Both the position numbers and the translations under genes were made by a program. Positions 39,507-50,473 of a stretch of DNA of 64,000 bases are shown piece by piece (the stretch's first letter is position 1; the number at the start of each line of letters is the position of its first letter). The notes beneath the pieces are model-generated. The model saw only the letters and a list, made by a program, of their open reading frames with translations, did no database searches and had not been told where the DNA came from. The stretch comes from Melanopsichium pennsylvanicum (taxonomy: Eukaryota; Basidiomycota; Ustilaginomycetes; Ustilaginales), in the NCBI GenBank assembly GCA_900208305.1, contig OAPG01000002.1, positions 248,001 through 312,000 of the forward strand. The letters are read 5' to 3'.

Positions 39507-41375
39507 ATGGCCATTTCGACTCAAATGATGGCGCTCAAGGGCATGATCCTGGGCGCCCTCCTTCTTGTCGGCTCCGGCAGTCCTGTAGCTAGCCTCGCTA
39601 GTGGTATGGGCGGCAAAGCCGGCAACATGGAGGTGGTAGGCAGCTCTGGCGTGTCCGCGCAAATGATGTTCCTCGGCACTGAGCAGAAAGTGTACATTCT
39701 CGACAAGACCGAGAACAACCCTGTCCGCATTAACGGCCACCCTGCCTGGGCCGTTGAGTATGATATCAACTCCAACAAGTACCGCGTCATGGAGGTGCGT
39801 TCCAATACATTCTGTGCGGGTGGTATGACACTCGCTGACGGCCGATGGCTCGTCACTGGCGGAAACAAGGCTGTCACCACGAACGGTGCTGATGCCAAGT
39901 CAGGGCAAGGCTACGGTGCATATAATGGCGGCAAGGCTTTGCGCTTCCTCCGCCCATGCGACAACCAACAGTGCCAGTGGGACGACAACGCACCAAACCA
40001 ACTCAATACGGAGAGGTGGTACCCTACTGTCGAACCTTTGGCTGACGGTTCGAACATGATCTTGGGTGGTATGAGGGACGGGGGTTTTGTACCCTCTCAA
40101 GGCTCGAACAACCCGACCTACGAATTCTATCCGCCCAAGGGCGATGGAGGCTCTCGTTATCTCCCTATCCTCCAGCGTACGGTCCCCCTTTCTCTGTACC
40201 CGATCTCGTACCTGATGTCATCCGGCGAAGTCTTCATCCAAGCTGGTCGGGAAGCCATCCTGTGGAACTACAAGAAGCGGTCCGAGCGTTCTCTCCCCAA
40301 CATCCCAGGTGCTCCCCGTGTCTATCCCGCTTCGGGAGGTTCTGTCATGCTCCCTCTGACCCCAGATGATGATTACAAAGAGACCATCCTTTTCTGCGGT
40401 GGTATGTCCCTCGGAAAAGTTTCCAATTGGGGCAACGAAGGCGGACCCGCGATTGCAGTATCAGAATTACCAGCTTCCACCTCGTGCGAGCAGATTTCGC
40501 CTCTCGCCAGTGGAAATTGGGAGGCCGTCGATGATCTTCCTCAAGGCCGATCCATGGGACAGTTCATCCAGCTCCCCGATGGTCGCATCTGGTTCGGCAA
40601 CGGAGTCACCACTGGCGTTGCTGGGTACAACACCTACTCTCAAGCAGTGGGTCACCCAGTTGGCGAATCCTACGGAGACAACCCGTCTTTTCAGCCGCTC
40701 GTATACGATCCCAAGGCATCCAAGGGTAACCGCTGGAAGCGTGTTGGCTCCACCAACATTGGACGTCTTTATCATTCGTCTGCCACTCTTCTCCCCGACT
40801 CTTCCATCTTGGTGTCTGGCAGCAATCCGAATGCTGATGTGAACTACGACGTAAAGTGGAAGACCGAGTACCGCGTCGAAAGGTGGTACCCCGAGTACTA
40901 CGACTCTCCTCGACCTTCCAATGCGGGTATCCCACGCACATTCTCTTACGGTGGCAACGCATTCACCATCACGCTACCCAATGTGAACGATGCGCAGAAA
41001 GCCAAGGTGGTGTTGGTGCGAACCGGATTTAGTACACACGGCATGAACATGGGTCAACGCATGATCGTGTTGAAGACCACCCGCCAAGGGTCCAAGTTGA
41101 GTGTTGCCCAGCTGCCACCTAACCCTAACCTCTTTGCACCGGGACCTGCACTGGCATTTGTCGTAGTCGATGGGGTGCCGAGTCAGGGTAAGATGGTGAC
41201 GGTGGGCAATGGACAGATTGGAGGCCAGCCAGTGCAAGCACAGAGGAGGGAAGAGACAGCTGAGCAGAGGAACGCCTCTGCGTTCGCGAGAAATGTTGCG
41301 GCTGGCCACGATGATGTGCTCCGTCGAAGCGGATTGCACGCTAGGCACCACAAGGGCTCAGCTGACCGTTTTTAA
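39507..41375 (+). CDS. secreted glyoxal oxidase (copper radical oxidase, AA5_1 type)
   Basis: This extracellular enzyme oxidises simple aldehydes such as glyoxal and methylglyoxal and gives H2O2. The 622-residue single-exon protein begins with a hydrophobic signal segment (about residues 7-30). Residues matching the copper-radical site of the family are all present: Cys103 (FCAGG) and Tyr172 (RWYPT) as the cross-linked cofactor pair, axial Tyr422-His423 (LYHSSATLLPD), and His511 (STHGMNMGQR). A kelch-type propeller and a C-terminal Ig-like domain are implied by length and motif order. It lacks the long C-terminal extension of Ustilago Glo1 and so looks more like the Glo2/Glo3 type. The C-terminus is basic with no obvious GPI or membrane anchor. 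Confidence 0.93.
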   Translation: MAISTQMMALKGMILGALLLVGSGSPVASLASGMGGKAGNMEVVGSSGVSAQMMFLGTEQKVYILDKTENNPVRINGHPAWAVEYDINSNKYRVMEVRSNTFCAGGMTLADGRWLVTGGNKAVTTNGADAKSGQGYGAYNGGKALRFLRPCDNQQCQWDDNAPNQLNTERWYPTVEPLADGSNMILGGMRDGGFVPSQGSNNPTYEFYPPKGDGGSRYLPILQRTVPLSLYPISYLMSSGEVFIQAGREAILWNYKKRSERSLPNIPGAPRVYPASGGSVMLPLTPDDDYKETILFCGGMSLGKVSNWGNEGGPAIAVSELPASTSCEQISPLASGNWEAVDDLPQGRSMGQFIQLPDGRIWFGNGVTTGVAGYNTYSQAVGHPVGESYGDNPSFQPLVYDPKASKGNRWKRVGSTNIGRLYHSSATLLPDSSILVSGSNPNADVNYDVKWKTEYRVERWYPEYYDSPRPSNAGIPRTFSYGGNAFTITLPNVNDAQKAKVVLVRTGFSTHGMNMGQRMIVLKTTRQGSKLSVAQLPPNPNLFAPGPALAFVVVDGVPSQGKMVTVGNGQIGGQPVQAQRREETAEQRNASAFARNVAAGHDDVLRRSGLHARHHKGSADRF

Positions 41376-41925
41376 AAGCAAGTACTTGGCTTCATACTTG
41401 ATACAATCTGCCAGGGAATCGACGTCTTCGCTTCATTTCACTAGGCCGCTTCGTGATCCGCGGTGACTCGTTCGTAGGGACGAGACACACCTTGTAGCTT
41501 AGATCCGCAGCGGCTTGTTCTTCCGTATCTCTTTGACTTTGTCTATTCCATCTCGGTTTGGTCGATTTTTACTCTAATCATTGAATCGATTCGTAACCCA
41601 CTTTTCATTGTACTAATGTGCCTGTCGCTTGCCGTGATTACGAAGAGGCTTCCTTTTGAGCTATGAGCCGAAGGAGGTGTCCAGTTGAGCGAAATGGAAA
41701 TTCGATCTTGAAAAATGTAAGATCGGCTGTGCAAAGTGAGGTAAACGAAATTTTCCACACGTGACGGATAAGCTGGGAGCAACTGAGGTGCGAGTTCCGA
41801 GATCTTTTTGCCCTCCAATTCGCCTTTTGGCTCATACGATCCGATTCACCCTACCTCTCTGGTCCAGATCTTTGTTCCAGCCTTAACCTTTCTACTCATA
41901 TTTGCTTCGCTACAAGGACAGTAGG
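41376..41925. other. intergenic glyoxal oxidase/mS41
   Basis: Tandem spacing of 550 nt. No coding or RNA feature identified. Confidence 0.5.
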
Positions 41926-42485
41926 ATGTTCGTACGACTCGCAAAAATGGCACTGGCTGCGTCGGCGAAGGCTTCATCTTCTCGAACCATCACAACGGCT
42001 ACGGCCAGGGTGATACCTAAGCCTCAAGGTAAGCCTTACCGGCAATGCTCCTGGGTTGCTTCAAGTCCTTGTTTTACGATCCTCACTCACACTTTTTTTG
42101 TCTCTCACATCACCATATATCTCATCACAACTTCATCACCACGAATTTCGCTGCCGCAGGGATCATCACAGACCCAGCGTCATTCCTCACATCAATCTCC
42201 CGCCCGCGCCGAGATCTCGCCTCCAACTCCTCCCTGACCTCCGCTTTGGGAGACAAATGGACCAACATCTTCACCATCCAATCCGCTCAACTTAAGCAGG
42301 CTGGTGTAACAACGAAAGATAGAAGATTCTTTTTGTGGGCTAGGGAAAAGTTCCGACAAGGTGCGAACCCGGAAGCATTTGTCATCGACGCAAAGCCAAA
42401 GAAGGTGGTGAGAGGATGGGGCGCACGAGTTCAGACTGCCGAGAGGATCCGTGTTCGAGGTGTCCGGAGACCTGGCGAGAAATAA
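41926..42485 (+). CDS. FYV4: mitochondrial small-subunit ribosomal protein mS41 (Fyv4, IGR motif)
   Basis: Component of the mitochondrial ribosome small subunit. Exon 1 is 41926-42028 and exon 2 is 42160-42485, with GTAAGC...CCGCAG intron borders. The spliced length is 142 residues. Residues 1-30 are basic and rich in Ala/Ser, as in a mitochondrial targeting peptide. The IGR-type domain follows: TDPASFLTSISRP, then W-x2-IF, LKQAGV, and the RRFFLWAREKFRQG segment. The tail is basic. The next gene, COX18, converges on it and is also mitochondrial, though no co-regulation is shown. Confidence 0.88.
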
Positions 42486-42674
42486 CTGCACCACTCGTTT
42501 GCATTCAAAAGGCGCTGGTTTCACATTTGTATAGTAAGGAATCTTTCACAATCTACCAGGCCTTGCATTAGAACCCCGTGCGTTGGAGCGTTCGATCTCA
42601 GTTATTCAATTGCATGTGCGGCAAGAGAGGCAGCAAGGGAATCATGGGTACACAGTGCCAGATACGGTGCAGGA

Positions 42675-44122
42675 CTACCTTCGCTGCTGCTCTTGAAGGA
42701 GCTGTCGCTTGCGAGCAATGTTGATGACTTCTGAGCGTCGGTCCATAACGGCAAGAACCGAGTTCTGAACTAGCGTGTAGATTCCTGACGAGAGCCAGTA
42801 GATGACCAGGACCTACATGATGAGAAAGGGAAAGCGAAAGCAATGTCAGCATTGGGGTCATCTTCAGTCAACGATACAGATTTCGCCACCGGAATACTCA
42901 CACCAGGCGCCTGGCAAGCGATTGGGATGAACGCTATGGCCAGTACCCTCAGCGCGTTCGTAATGATCCTAACTCTTCGTGGTTCATCTTCGACCTCCTC
43001 TCCCTTTGCCTTCCCATCATTCGCTAGCAGCTTGCCAGCCGTCCTGTCTGCCGCATCAGTCTCGCCGCTTGTGACCTCCCTGATCTTGGCGATGCTGCTC
43101 CGACTCCAACTGTTCAGCTCTGTATTTGCGAGTGTTAGCATACCGAAGCTCACGGGTCCAATCATGGTCGAGTCTTTGTCCACCAGCGTAGGCCCACCCA
43201 TGGTGCCTTTCAGTTTTGCGATCGCCGCCTCGTCGAACCCACGATCGGCCAGGATGGCAGTGGAGCTCTTGAACTGCTGAACAAGTTCGGGCGAGGGAGA
43301 CCACCAGGGGAGCAGTTCGGAGCTGAACGGAGAAGCAGGTTCAAGTGCTGATTGTCGGAGAAGCGCAGTCATGAGGAGAAAAACAGGAATGCTGACTGTC
43401 GCTGGGCCGATAAAAGCTGGCAGGGGGGAAGCATTGTGTTTTCTCAAGAGTTTGGCCAATTCCGTTTTGAGCTGGCATACACGACAAGTAGCATAATGAA
43501 AGATCAGTATTGTATCCGACAATCGACTGCGGAGCTTAGTAGACACAAGGTCGGGGATACTTACTTCCTTCTGTGCCTCCTTTTCAAACGCCTCGTACGA
43601 TAGTCCGGCTCTCCTACTTCTAGCCCGCACTTTCAAAGGGATCTGTTCCTTCATAACCTCCCATTCTGGCAATACGTGTTCAGTGAGCTTTCGAGTTTTG
43701 CTCCTCTGCCATAATGTGACAGGGAGAGTGACCACGGTTCGGACAGCGAAGGCGAGTATGAAGATAGAAAGCGCATGTGCATACGGCCCGCTCAGATGAA
43801 GAGTGTCGGCAAGGTTGTGAATGGTGGGAACGTAGGGTTGGAGGAATTCAAAGCCTCCTGAGACTAGTTCGCTCTCGGTGACAACCTGAGAGGCTGTGGT
43901 TGTGGAGTCGACGGATGAGCCAACTGCATCGGGAGATGATCGTGGCAACTGTGACGGGGATGCTGAGAGTGGTGCTGCTGACGATACTAGCCCACGATGG
44001 CTGTGTGCCGAGACTCGATCTGAGAATGAGCTTCGAGGGAGATGTGGTCTTGCTGTCGGTCGTACACCTGCTCTTGTGCGAATGCCAGCGACGGCTGTAC
44101 GGAACAACCCTGTGGAAGCCAT
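42675..44122 (-). CDS. COX18: mitochondrial inner-membrane insertase, Oxa1/Cox18 family
   Basis: Three exons: 44122-43565, 43471-42902 and 42812-42675, both introns phase 0 with donors GTAAGT and GTGAGT. The product is 421 residues. It starts with a basic mitochondrial presequence. The YidC/Oxa1 core follows: a first membrane span (LSIFILAFAVRTVVTLPVTL), a matrix loop with LLRKHNASPLPAF, a second span (IGPATVSIPVFLLMTALL), and later spans around ALRVLAIAFIPIACQAPG and VLVIYWLSSGIYTLVQNSVL. The protein ends soon after the last span, without the long coiled-coil ribosome-binding tail of Oxa1, so Cox18 (export of the Cox2 C-terminus) is preferred. Confidence 0.8.
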
Positions 44123-44933
44123 GTTGGGAGTACTGATTCTTGACTTTCTTTGAAAAGCTTCGTCTTGCCAAAGTCGCCTTTAGACAAGCTTCAGTAAATC
44201 GATGGATCGAGAACAGACACCTGTTTTGAGCTGTCGAACGTGAATAGGGCAACCGTCGAGGGTGTTGAAGCACTTGCATGCTGAAGCTAAAATTGTGTAG
44301 CCAAGCAGGCACAAAACTACACCTTTCTTCCTGGACGTAATCGGCGATCCTAGATGAAATTCCCCGATTATGACAGGGTAACACGGCTTTTTACGCGACC
44401 TTGAAGCGCGTCAGTCAATTTTGGGTTTGACAGGGAGTTAGTTGTGCGGCGTGGAGGTGTTGGTCTTTTGGTCTTGCGGACCTACTGAAGGCGGAGCATC
44501 ACAGTACTTTGCTGAGTCGCCACCAGATCGGCAACCTTGCGAATGTTGAACCAGCTTGGTTATTCAAGAGCAGACACTCACCCATCAACGTCACATATAT
44601 ACCGGAGGCTCATCGACACTGAAATAGAGGTAAACAGAACGAGGCAAATCCTGTGCTCTGATCGAAACAGAGCAGTATCGAATCCCTCGTTCACCGTCAC
44701 ATGACGTCTCGGCACTGGTGCCTCAAAACGTTCAACTTTGGTTCTTGCCCATCTTCAGGACTCAACTTCCTCACCTGACACTCCAGTTGGTCAGAAACTG
44801 GACCCTATGTTCTGTCTTTGCCTGTTCGTCCGCACAGCCAAGTCCGACGCATAAATCAACCTGCGTATCATCGCGTCGGCATCCAAAGGCCACCGCATCC
44901 CAGCCTCACACTTGCTAGCAACTCATCGCAACA
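44123..44933. promoter_or_regulatory. divergent region COX18/MPH1
   Basis: About 810 nt between two divergent start codons. No distinct site or RNA gene seen. Confidence 0.45.
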
Positions 44934-47900
44934 ATGGCACTTCCATCGGACAAATCCGAGGATCTCGACGACTTTGATGACTTTGGAATCGATGATCTCG
45001 ACGATTCTGCTCTCTTGCAGCTCGACCAGATCGAGAACAAGCTTGTCAGCAATGGTACAGTACAGCAGACTAATACTGGCTCCCACGCAATCAATAGTGC
45101 AGGTCCGGTATCGTCTCGCATCCAGACAAAATCCTCGTTCTCCATTACAAGAGCAGGTCTGGCACAGGGCGAAGCACAGCTCCAGTCTCTTGATACGAAC
45201 GGTGGTGTCGCACCATGGACATACAAGGCCGGCGCATCGGCAAAAGCATCAACATCCGCAAGGCCAATGCAGAGAGTGGATTCTACCGGCTCAAGTGCAG
45301 CAAAGCACCCTGCATCCTCTGGAGCTTCGCAGCAGATGACCCTCTTTGGTAAGCCGGTCAATACACCCAGCCAGTCGAAAATCACGGACAAAGTGGTCTT
45401 GTCCGGCCCAGGTCAAGTCACCATATTTTCGCAGATCGCATCTACTTCGGCGACTCAGAACGGCTATGCTGACGATGCAAATAGCGCAGCTAGCTCACGA
45501 CCGCTCTGGGAACGGAAAGTGGGTACCAAGAGCTGGGATAGAGAAGCGTATCTGCATCGCGAGAACGCCAAGAATCGCGAGAAGGACGAGTTCGGAGCTC
45601 CCATCGATGTCGATGCGCTCGAATTTGACGACGAGGATACGGTCGTCAAGACAGGCACAAATGGAAAATGCAAGGCGAAGCGGGATTGGGATGCTGATAG
45701 CAAGTACCAGAATGTTGCTCTCCCAGCACCAGTGGATGCCCGCCGCAATCTCCCACCCGCACAAGCGCAAAAGTGCAAGATTGACCTCGAAGCAGCCAAA
45801 ACATGGATCTATCCCACCAACATGGACAAGCGTGACTATCAGTACAACATTGTCCAGAAAGCTCTGTTCAACAATGTGCTCGTTGCGCTTCCCACCGGTC
45901 TCGGCAAGACATTCATTGCTGCTGTGGTCATTCTCAACTTCTTCCGATGGTATCCCGATGGTAAGATGGTGTTTCTGGCGCCCTCACGTCCCTTGGTCGA
46001 CCAGCAGAAGACTGCATGCCATAAGATCTGCGGCCTGCCCTGGAACTGCGCGATCGACCTGACCGGCAGCACTTTGAGCGCTCGACGTGGTGAATTCTGG
46101 CAGACCAAGCGAATCTTCTACATGACCCCCCAAACTCTCGAGAACGACATCATCAAAGATTCTTGCGATCCACGTGATATCGTCTGCGTCGTAGTCGATG
46201 AAGCGCACCGAGCACGAGGCAAGTACGCGTACGGCAGCTGCATCGGACGAATCATGGAGGTCAATGCTCATTTCCGCGTGCTGGCCCTCTCTGCAACCCC
46301 AGGCAAAGATTCGGACAGCGTTCAGGAAGTAGTCGATCAGCTGCACATCAACCAGATTGAAATTCGCACAGAAGAAGCCATCGACGTACAGCGCTACACC
46401 TTCCGCAAGCGCGAGGAGATCGTCAACGTTACCCTCGGCAAGGATCTCAACAAAGTCAAGGATCAATGGGCCAAGCTCATGCAGGTCCAAATGGATCCGC
46501 TCATGAAAGCCGGTCTGCTCCGTAATCAAGACCCCGTCTTCCTTCACCCTTTCGCAGTCAACGCCATAGCCAAGGACAGAAGCCGGGCGGGCATACTTGC
46601 AAAGATGCCTTGGCTCCGATCCAACATCTCTGAGCTTGCTCAAATGGCTTTGTCCATGCAATACCTTATGGAGCAATCGGCAACGATGTTCTACAACCGC
46701 CTCAAGGAACGTTCGATGGGCTACAATATCAAAGGTAAGAAGACCGCCTCGGCCAAACAGCAGATCTACGCCAACACCAATGCCACTTTCGCACAGATCA
46801 TGCGCGAGCTAGAGATGATGCAGGACAGAAAAGGTCGCATCTTGCATCCCAAGATGATCAAGCTCAGAAACGTCCTCATCGAGCACTTTGACAGTTGCAA
46901 AGCGGAGCAGGTGCACAACGCGGAAGCCTACGCAGAGAGCGGTCACGACGTGTTGGGCAACACTCCCAACTCGGACGAGTTGGCCAACTTCGTCAGCTCC
47001 TCGCAAGCAGATACAAGAGTGATGGTGTTCTGTTCCTATCGCGAGTGCTGTGACGAGATTGTCAGCTACCTCAACGACTCTGGGTTCAGAGCGACCGAAT
47101 TTGTCGGGCAGAGTAAGGCAAAGAGCGGCAAGAAGGGCATGTCTCAAAAGGACCAGGAACGCGTCATCTCCGACTTCAAGGCCGGCAGATACAATGTCCT
47201 TGTCGCCACCTCCATCGGTGAAGAAGGTCTTGACATTGGCTCGGTAGATCTCACTGCATGCTACGAAGCGGTCAAAGACTCGATCCGCATGCTTCAACGC
47301 ATTGGCCGAACAGGTCGTAAACGCGAAGGAAAAATTGTGGTACTCATCTCGGAAGGTCGCGAGCAGCACAACTGGCAGCATTCGAAAGACAAGTACAAAG
47401 CAGTTCAGAAAGAAGTTGATTCTCGTCTCTACGTCGAGCTCTTCGATGACGTCGATCGCATGGTTCCTGATGATATCTCGCCCCAACCTGTGCTTCAGCA
47501 AGTCGAACAACCCGAGTTTGAGCCCTCGATGGTGTCCGAGGGCAAGGCCACGAAGACGTCTCGGGCAATCAAAGAGCCAAGACCGAAGAAAAACCCGCGC
47601 AGAAACATGCCGGAGGGAGGAAGTATCATCGAAGGCTTCCGGAAAGCGTCCACTCTCGCCAAACGCAAACAAGACGGCGACGACGATTCAAATTCTCCGC
47701 CCTCGAATGAAACTCACAGTCAAAAGGTGCGCCGCCTCCTCGCTGTGAGCAATGATGAGGATGAATCGGACTTCGAAAAGGAGAACCTCTCGCTCTTTCT
47801 GCGCGGCTCAAGGGAACGGGCAAAGGTGGCCGCAACAAAACGCGTTGATACAAGCTCACCAGAGCTCTCTCCTCCGCGACGATTCCGAGTGAAAACGGCA

Positions 47901-49433
47901 AATCTGAGTGCTGGCTCATCTACTACGGACAGCATTTACACACCACCGGTCCCCAGCACTTCGTCCTCTTCAAGACCCTTGGGAACAGTCACGAGGGGCA
48001 AGCGACTCGGTGCGGGACTCAGAAGCTCGGGTCGCAGCTCCATCACCAGCTCTGGCCAACTTGCGCTTCATAAGTGTGGGGAAAATTCTCCCCCGCCCCT
48101 CGGGAGCTTCACCAGCAACGGGGACGAGAACCTCTTCGCAAAATCTCCACGCAGCGCAGGCATCGCCAAAGCCGTCGCAAGATTCGACGATGAAGACGAT
48201 GAGTTTGGCGATAGCTTCGCGATCGGCATGTCAATGGAGAATGCGTTGGCGCGAGTCGAAGCCGAGGCAGCGGCCAAGGGGAAGGCTCAGCGGGAATCGC
48301 ACCCTGATAAAGCACTGCTCGAACCGGCTTTCTGGTCGCCTATTCCAAAGAAGGACGTGTCAGAGCCAATCTTGCTTTCCCCGGCAACACCTTCGCCGAA
48401 AAGGGAGGATGGGAGAGTGAAAGCACATCCTTTGATGGAGGCCTTGATGAAAGAAGACGCCGAGAGAGCACAAGCTGAACAGGACAAGGAAAAGGGTTCG
48501 GCTTCGAAATCGACCCAGAAAGGATTGGAGTCGCCCGTAGAGAAAAGTTCGATGGGCCCGCCAGACTCGATACCACGTCGTGCAGGTGTGAGCCGAGCGA
48601 AGAGGGTGATCCTGGAGTCACCGGATACCGATTCTGGCACGTTCGCACCCGCAGTGACAGTGGAACTTGACCATGATCGGGCTTCATCATCTCCCATCAA
48701 AGCGCCTGCAAAACGCGGAGGTCGACCTGAACGAGGCGCATCGTCTTCTACAGCCTTTCGCAGGAACTTAGATGCAAGCCCCACGGTCGCCTCTACCATG
48801 AGTCGCTCGCGAGTTCGAGTTCGCATTGCCAAAGATGACTCTGACTCTGACAATCAGACCAGGGGCCTCAGTGGCGCTTTGAAGACCACATCTCGCACCA
48901 AAACGGGGAAGACAAGCAAAAGCAGCACTGCTGCAGCAAGTAGCAGAGGGCGAAGGAACCAGAAGAGGAAGATCACGAACTCACCCACATCCCGAGCGCT
49001 ATTCCGATACGAGGCGGAAAGGTCTACGGATGAATCTGAGCATGGCGAGTCGGACGAGAACGATTCTGGATTTGGCTCGAGCGCTGAATACGATTCGGAT
49101 CGGGAAGCTGTTGGAGACTTCTTGCCTACGCAAGCTCCGCGGGGTTATGATCAGAACGGGGTGTATTTGCAAAGTATGATGTCTCAGAGGGCTCCGCCCG
49201 AGTTTTCGAGGGTGCCTCGTGTGGGATTTCCTGGTGTTGGAGGGCGGTTTGGGGAGCAGACTACGCCTACCAGGAGGGTGAAAAGGGCACAGATACCATC
49301 GAGCGAGTCGAGGGGAAGAGTTGCGCTGGGGTCAGAGGACATGTACTCGGAAGACTCTTTTGTGGTGAATGACGAGGACGAGATCGTGTACGATTCGGAC
49401 ACGGATGCGCTGCCGGACAGTAGTCAATTTTAG
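44934..49433 (+). CDS. MPH1: FANCM/Mph1-type DNA helicase
   Basis: An SF2 3'-5' DNA helicase that remodels stalled forks and D-loops in recombination and crosslink repair. Single exon, 1499 residues. The helicase core has motif I LPTGLGKTF near residue 320, motif II DEAH near 420, SATPG (motif III) near 455, the FANCM-specific helical insert, and motif VI QRIGRTGRKREG near 790. The N-terminal 270 residues are disordered, with acidic DDFDDFGIDDLDD at the very start. From about residue 900 to the end is a long Ser/Arg/acidic tail with repeated SP dipeptides, longer than in ascomycete Mph1. It converges with centrin. Confidence 0.95.
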   Translation: MALPSDKSEDLDDFDDFGIDDLDDSALLQLDQIENKLVSNGTVQQTNTGSHAINSAGPVSSRIQTKSSFSITRAGLAQGEAQLQSLDTNGGVAPWTYKAGASAKASTSARPMQRVDSTGSSAAKHPASSGASQQMTLFGKPVNTPSQSKITDKVVLSGPGQVTIFSQIASTSATQNGYADDANSAASSRPLWERKVGTKSWDREAYLHRENAKNREKDEFGAPIDVDALEFDDEDTVVKTGTNGKCKAKRDWDADSKYQNVALPAPVDARRNLPPAQAQKCKIDLEAAKTWIYPTNMDKRDYQYNIVQKALFNNVLVALPTGLGKTFIAAVVILNFFRWYPDGKMVFLAPSRPLVDQQKTACHKICGLPWNCAIDLTGSTLSARRGEFWQTKRIFYMTPQTLENDIIKDSCDPRDIVCVVVDEAHRARGKYAYGSCIGRIMEVNAHFRVLALSATPGKDSDSVQEVVDQLHINQIEIRTEEAIDVQRYTFRKREEIVNVTLGKDLNKVKDQWAKLMQVQMDPLMKAGLLRNQDPVFLHPFAVNAIAKDRSRAGILAKMPWLRSNISELAQMALSMQYLMEQSATMFYNRLKERSMGYNIKGKKTASAKQQIYANTNATFAQIMRELEMMQDRKGRILHPKMIKLRNVLIEHFDSCKAEQVHNAEAYAESGHDVLGNTPNSDELANFVSSSQADTRVMVFCSYRECCDEIVSYLNDSGFRATEFVGQSKAKSGKKGMSQKDQERVISDFKAGRYNVLVATSIGEEGLDIGSVDLTACYEAVKDSIRMLQRIGRTGRKREGKIVVLISEGREQHNWQHSKDKYKAVQKEVDSRLYVELFDDVDRMVPDDISPQPVLQQVEQPEFEPSMVSEGKATKTSRAIKEPRPKKNPRRNMPEGGSIIEGFRKASTLAKRKQDGDDDSNSPPSNETHSQKVRRLLAVSNDEDESDFEKENLSLFLRGSRERAKVAATKRVDTSSPELSPPRRFRVKTANLSAGSSTTDSIYTPPVPSTSSSSRPLGTVTRGKRLGAGLRSSGRSSITSSGQLALHKCGENSPPPLGSFTSNGDENLFAKSPRSAGIAKAVARFDDEDDEFGDSFAIGMSMENALARVEAEAAAKGKAQRESHPDKALLEPAFWSPIPKKDVSEPILLSPATPSPKREDGRVKAHPLMEALMKEDAERAQAEQDKEKGSASKSTQKGLESPVEKSSMGPPDSIPRRAGVSRAKRVILESPDTDSGTFAPAVTVELDHDRASSSPIKAPAKRGGRPERGASSSTAFRRNLDASPTVASTMSRSRVRVRIAKDDSDSDNQTRGLSGALKTTSRTKTGKTSKSSTAAASSRGRRNQKRKITNSPTSRALFRYEAERSTDESEHGESDENDSGFGSSAEYDSDREAVGDFLPTQAPRGYDQNGVYLQSMMSQRAPPEFSRVPRVGFPGVGGRFGEQTTPTRRVKRAQIPSSESRGRVALGSEDMYSEDSFVVNDEDEIVYDSDTDALPDSSQF

Positions 49434-49749
49434 CATGTAGCGTCGGATGGCATGTCTGCCTGTCGGAGGAGAGAAGGTGCGCGTATAGTAGCAATGGCAG
49501 TGTCGCCATGAATGCGTCTATTTAGTCGCAGGCCGAGAGATGGGATGCAGAGATGAATGAGGCTGATGGCGATGAGCAAAGTTGTGAGATTGAAACACAC
49601 GAAATACAAGTACAAGCGAATGAGAATCAGAACAAAAGGCGGGAGGACCGCATGAGCTCAAACCATCCAGCATTGTCAACGTCGGTGAGCGAGAGCAAAG
49701 GCAGGGCGAGCGAGCGAGGCGCTGGCGGGCAAGCTCAAGAAGAGGAGGC
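49434..49749. other. convergent intergenic MPH1/CDC31
   Basis: 316 nt of shared 3' flank; no other feature recognised. Confidence 0.5.
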
Positions 49750-50473
49750 CTAGGAGTCATCCATCATGATGCTGACAAACTCCTTTATGTCAATCTCGCC
49801 ATCCTGGTCTAGATCGAATTCGTCAATCATGGCTTGCAATTCGTCGTCGTCCAAAGTTTCACCAAGTTCTTTTGCTACGCGCTTGAGATTGCGGAGGGAG
49901 ATCTTTCCTGTTTGATCATCGTCAAAGAGGGAGAAAGCTTTGTGGATCTCTTCCATTGGATCTCTTGATGCGATCTTGTCCGACACTGGATGTGGAAAAG
50001 TCAGAAGTGAGAAGTAGAATTGTTGATGGAAATTGTCAGCATAACCTGCTCTACATTGTGTTGTTGTTGTTGTTGTTGTTCTATGGAGGATGGCACTCAC
50101 TGATCTTGTTAAAGTCTTCCCACTCCAATAGCCCACTGCCCTTGTCATGATCTCTTAAGAGCTTCAAGACCTCTGCTTTTTTGTAGTCGAAACCCAACGC
50201 CCTCATAGCGACTTTGAATTCGTGATAGCCGATAGCGCCGTCTTTATCGGTGTCAAAGAGCTCGAAAGCTTCCTTAATTTCTTGACGCTGTTCGTCTGTG
50301 AGTTCTACGCTTGCATCGCGATTGCTGTGGTGATGGTGCGAGTTGACATTGCGAGACGAGGAGGTTGAAATGGGAGCGAGGTGATTTGGATTGGAGGAAG
50401 AAGGGGTGGTGGTAAGGTTTGCTGCTCTGCGTTTTGCCGCTGCTTTTGATGATGATGGGGTATAAAGTGACAT
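49750..50473 (-). CDS. CDC31: centrin (Cdc31)
   Basis: A small EF-hand protein of the spindle pole body, also found in nuclear mRNA-export and repair complexes. Exon 1 is 50473-50101 and exon 2 is 49985-49750, with a 115-nt intron (GTGAGT...CATCCAG). Splicing restores [17 protein letters not shown], as expected in centrins. The 202-residue product has about 70 disordered residues with a short His tract (NSHHHHSN), then four EF-hands: a canonical [12 protein letters not shown], a degenerate second ([13 protein letters not shown]), a third [12 protein letters not shown] and a canonical fourth [12 protein letters not shown]. The frame is open upstream of 50473, but MSLYTP is the likely start. 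Confidence 0.93.
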
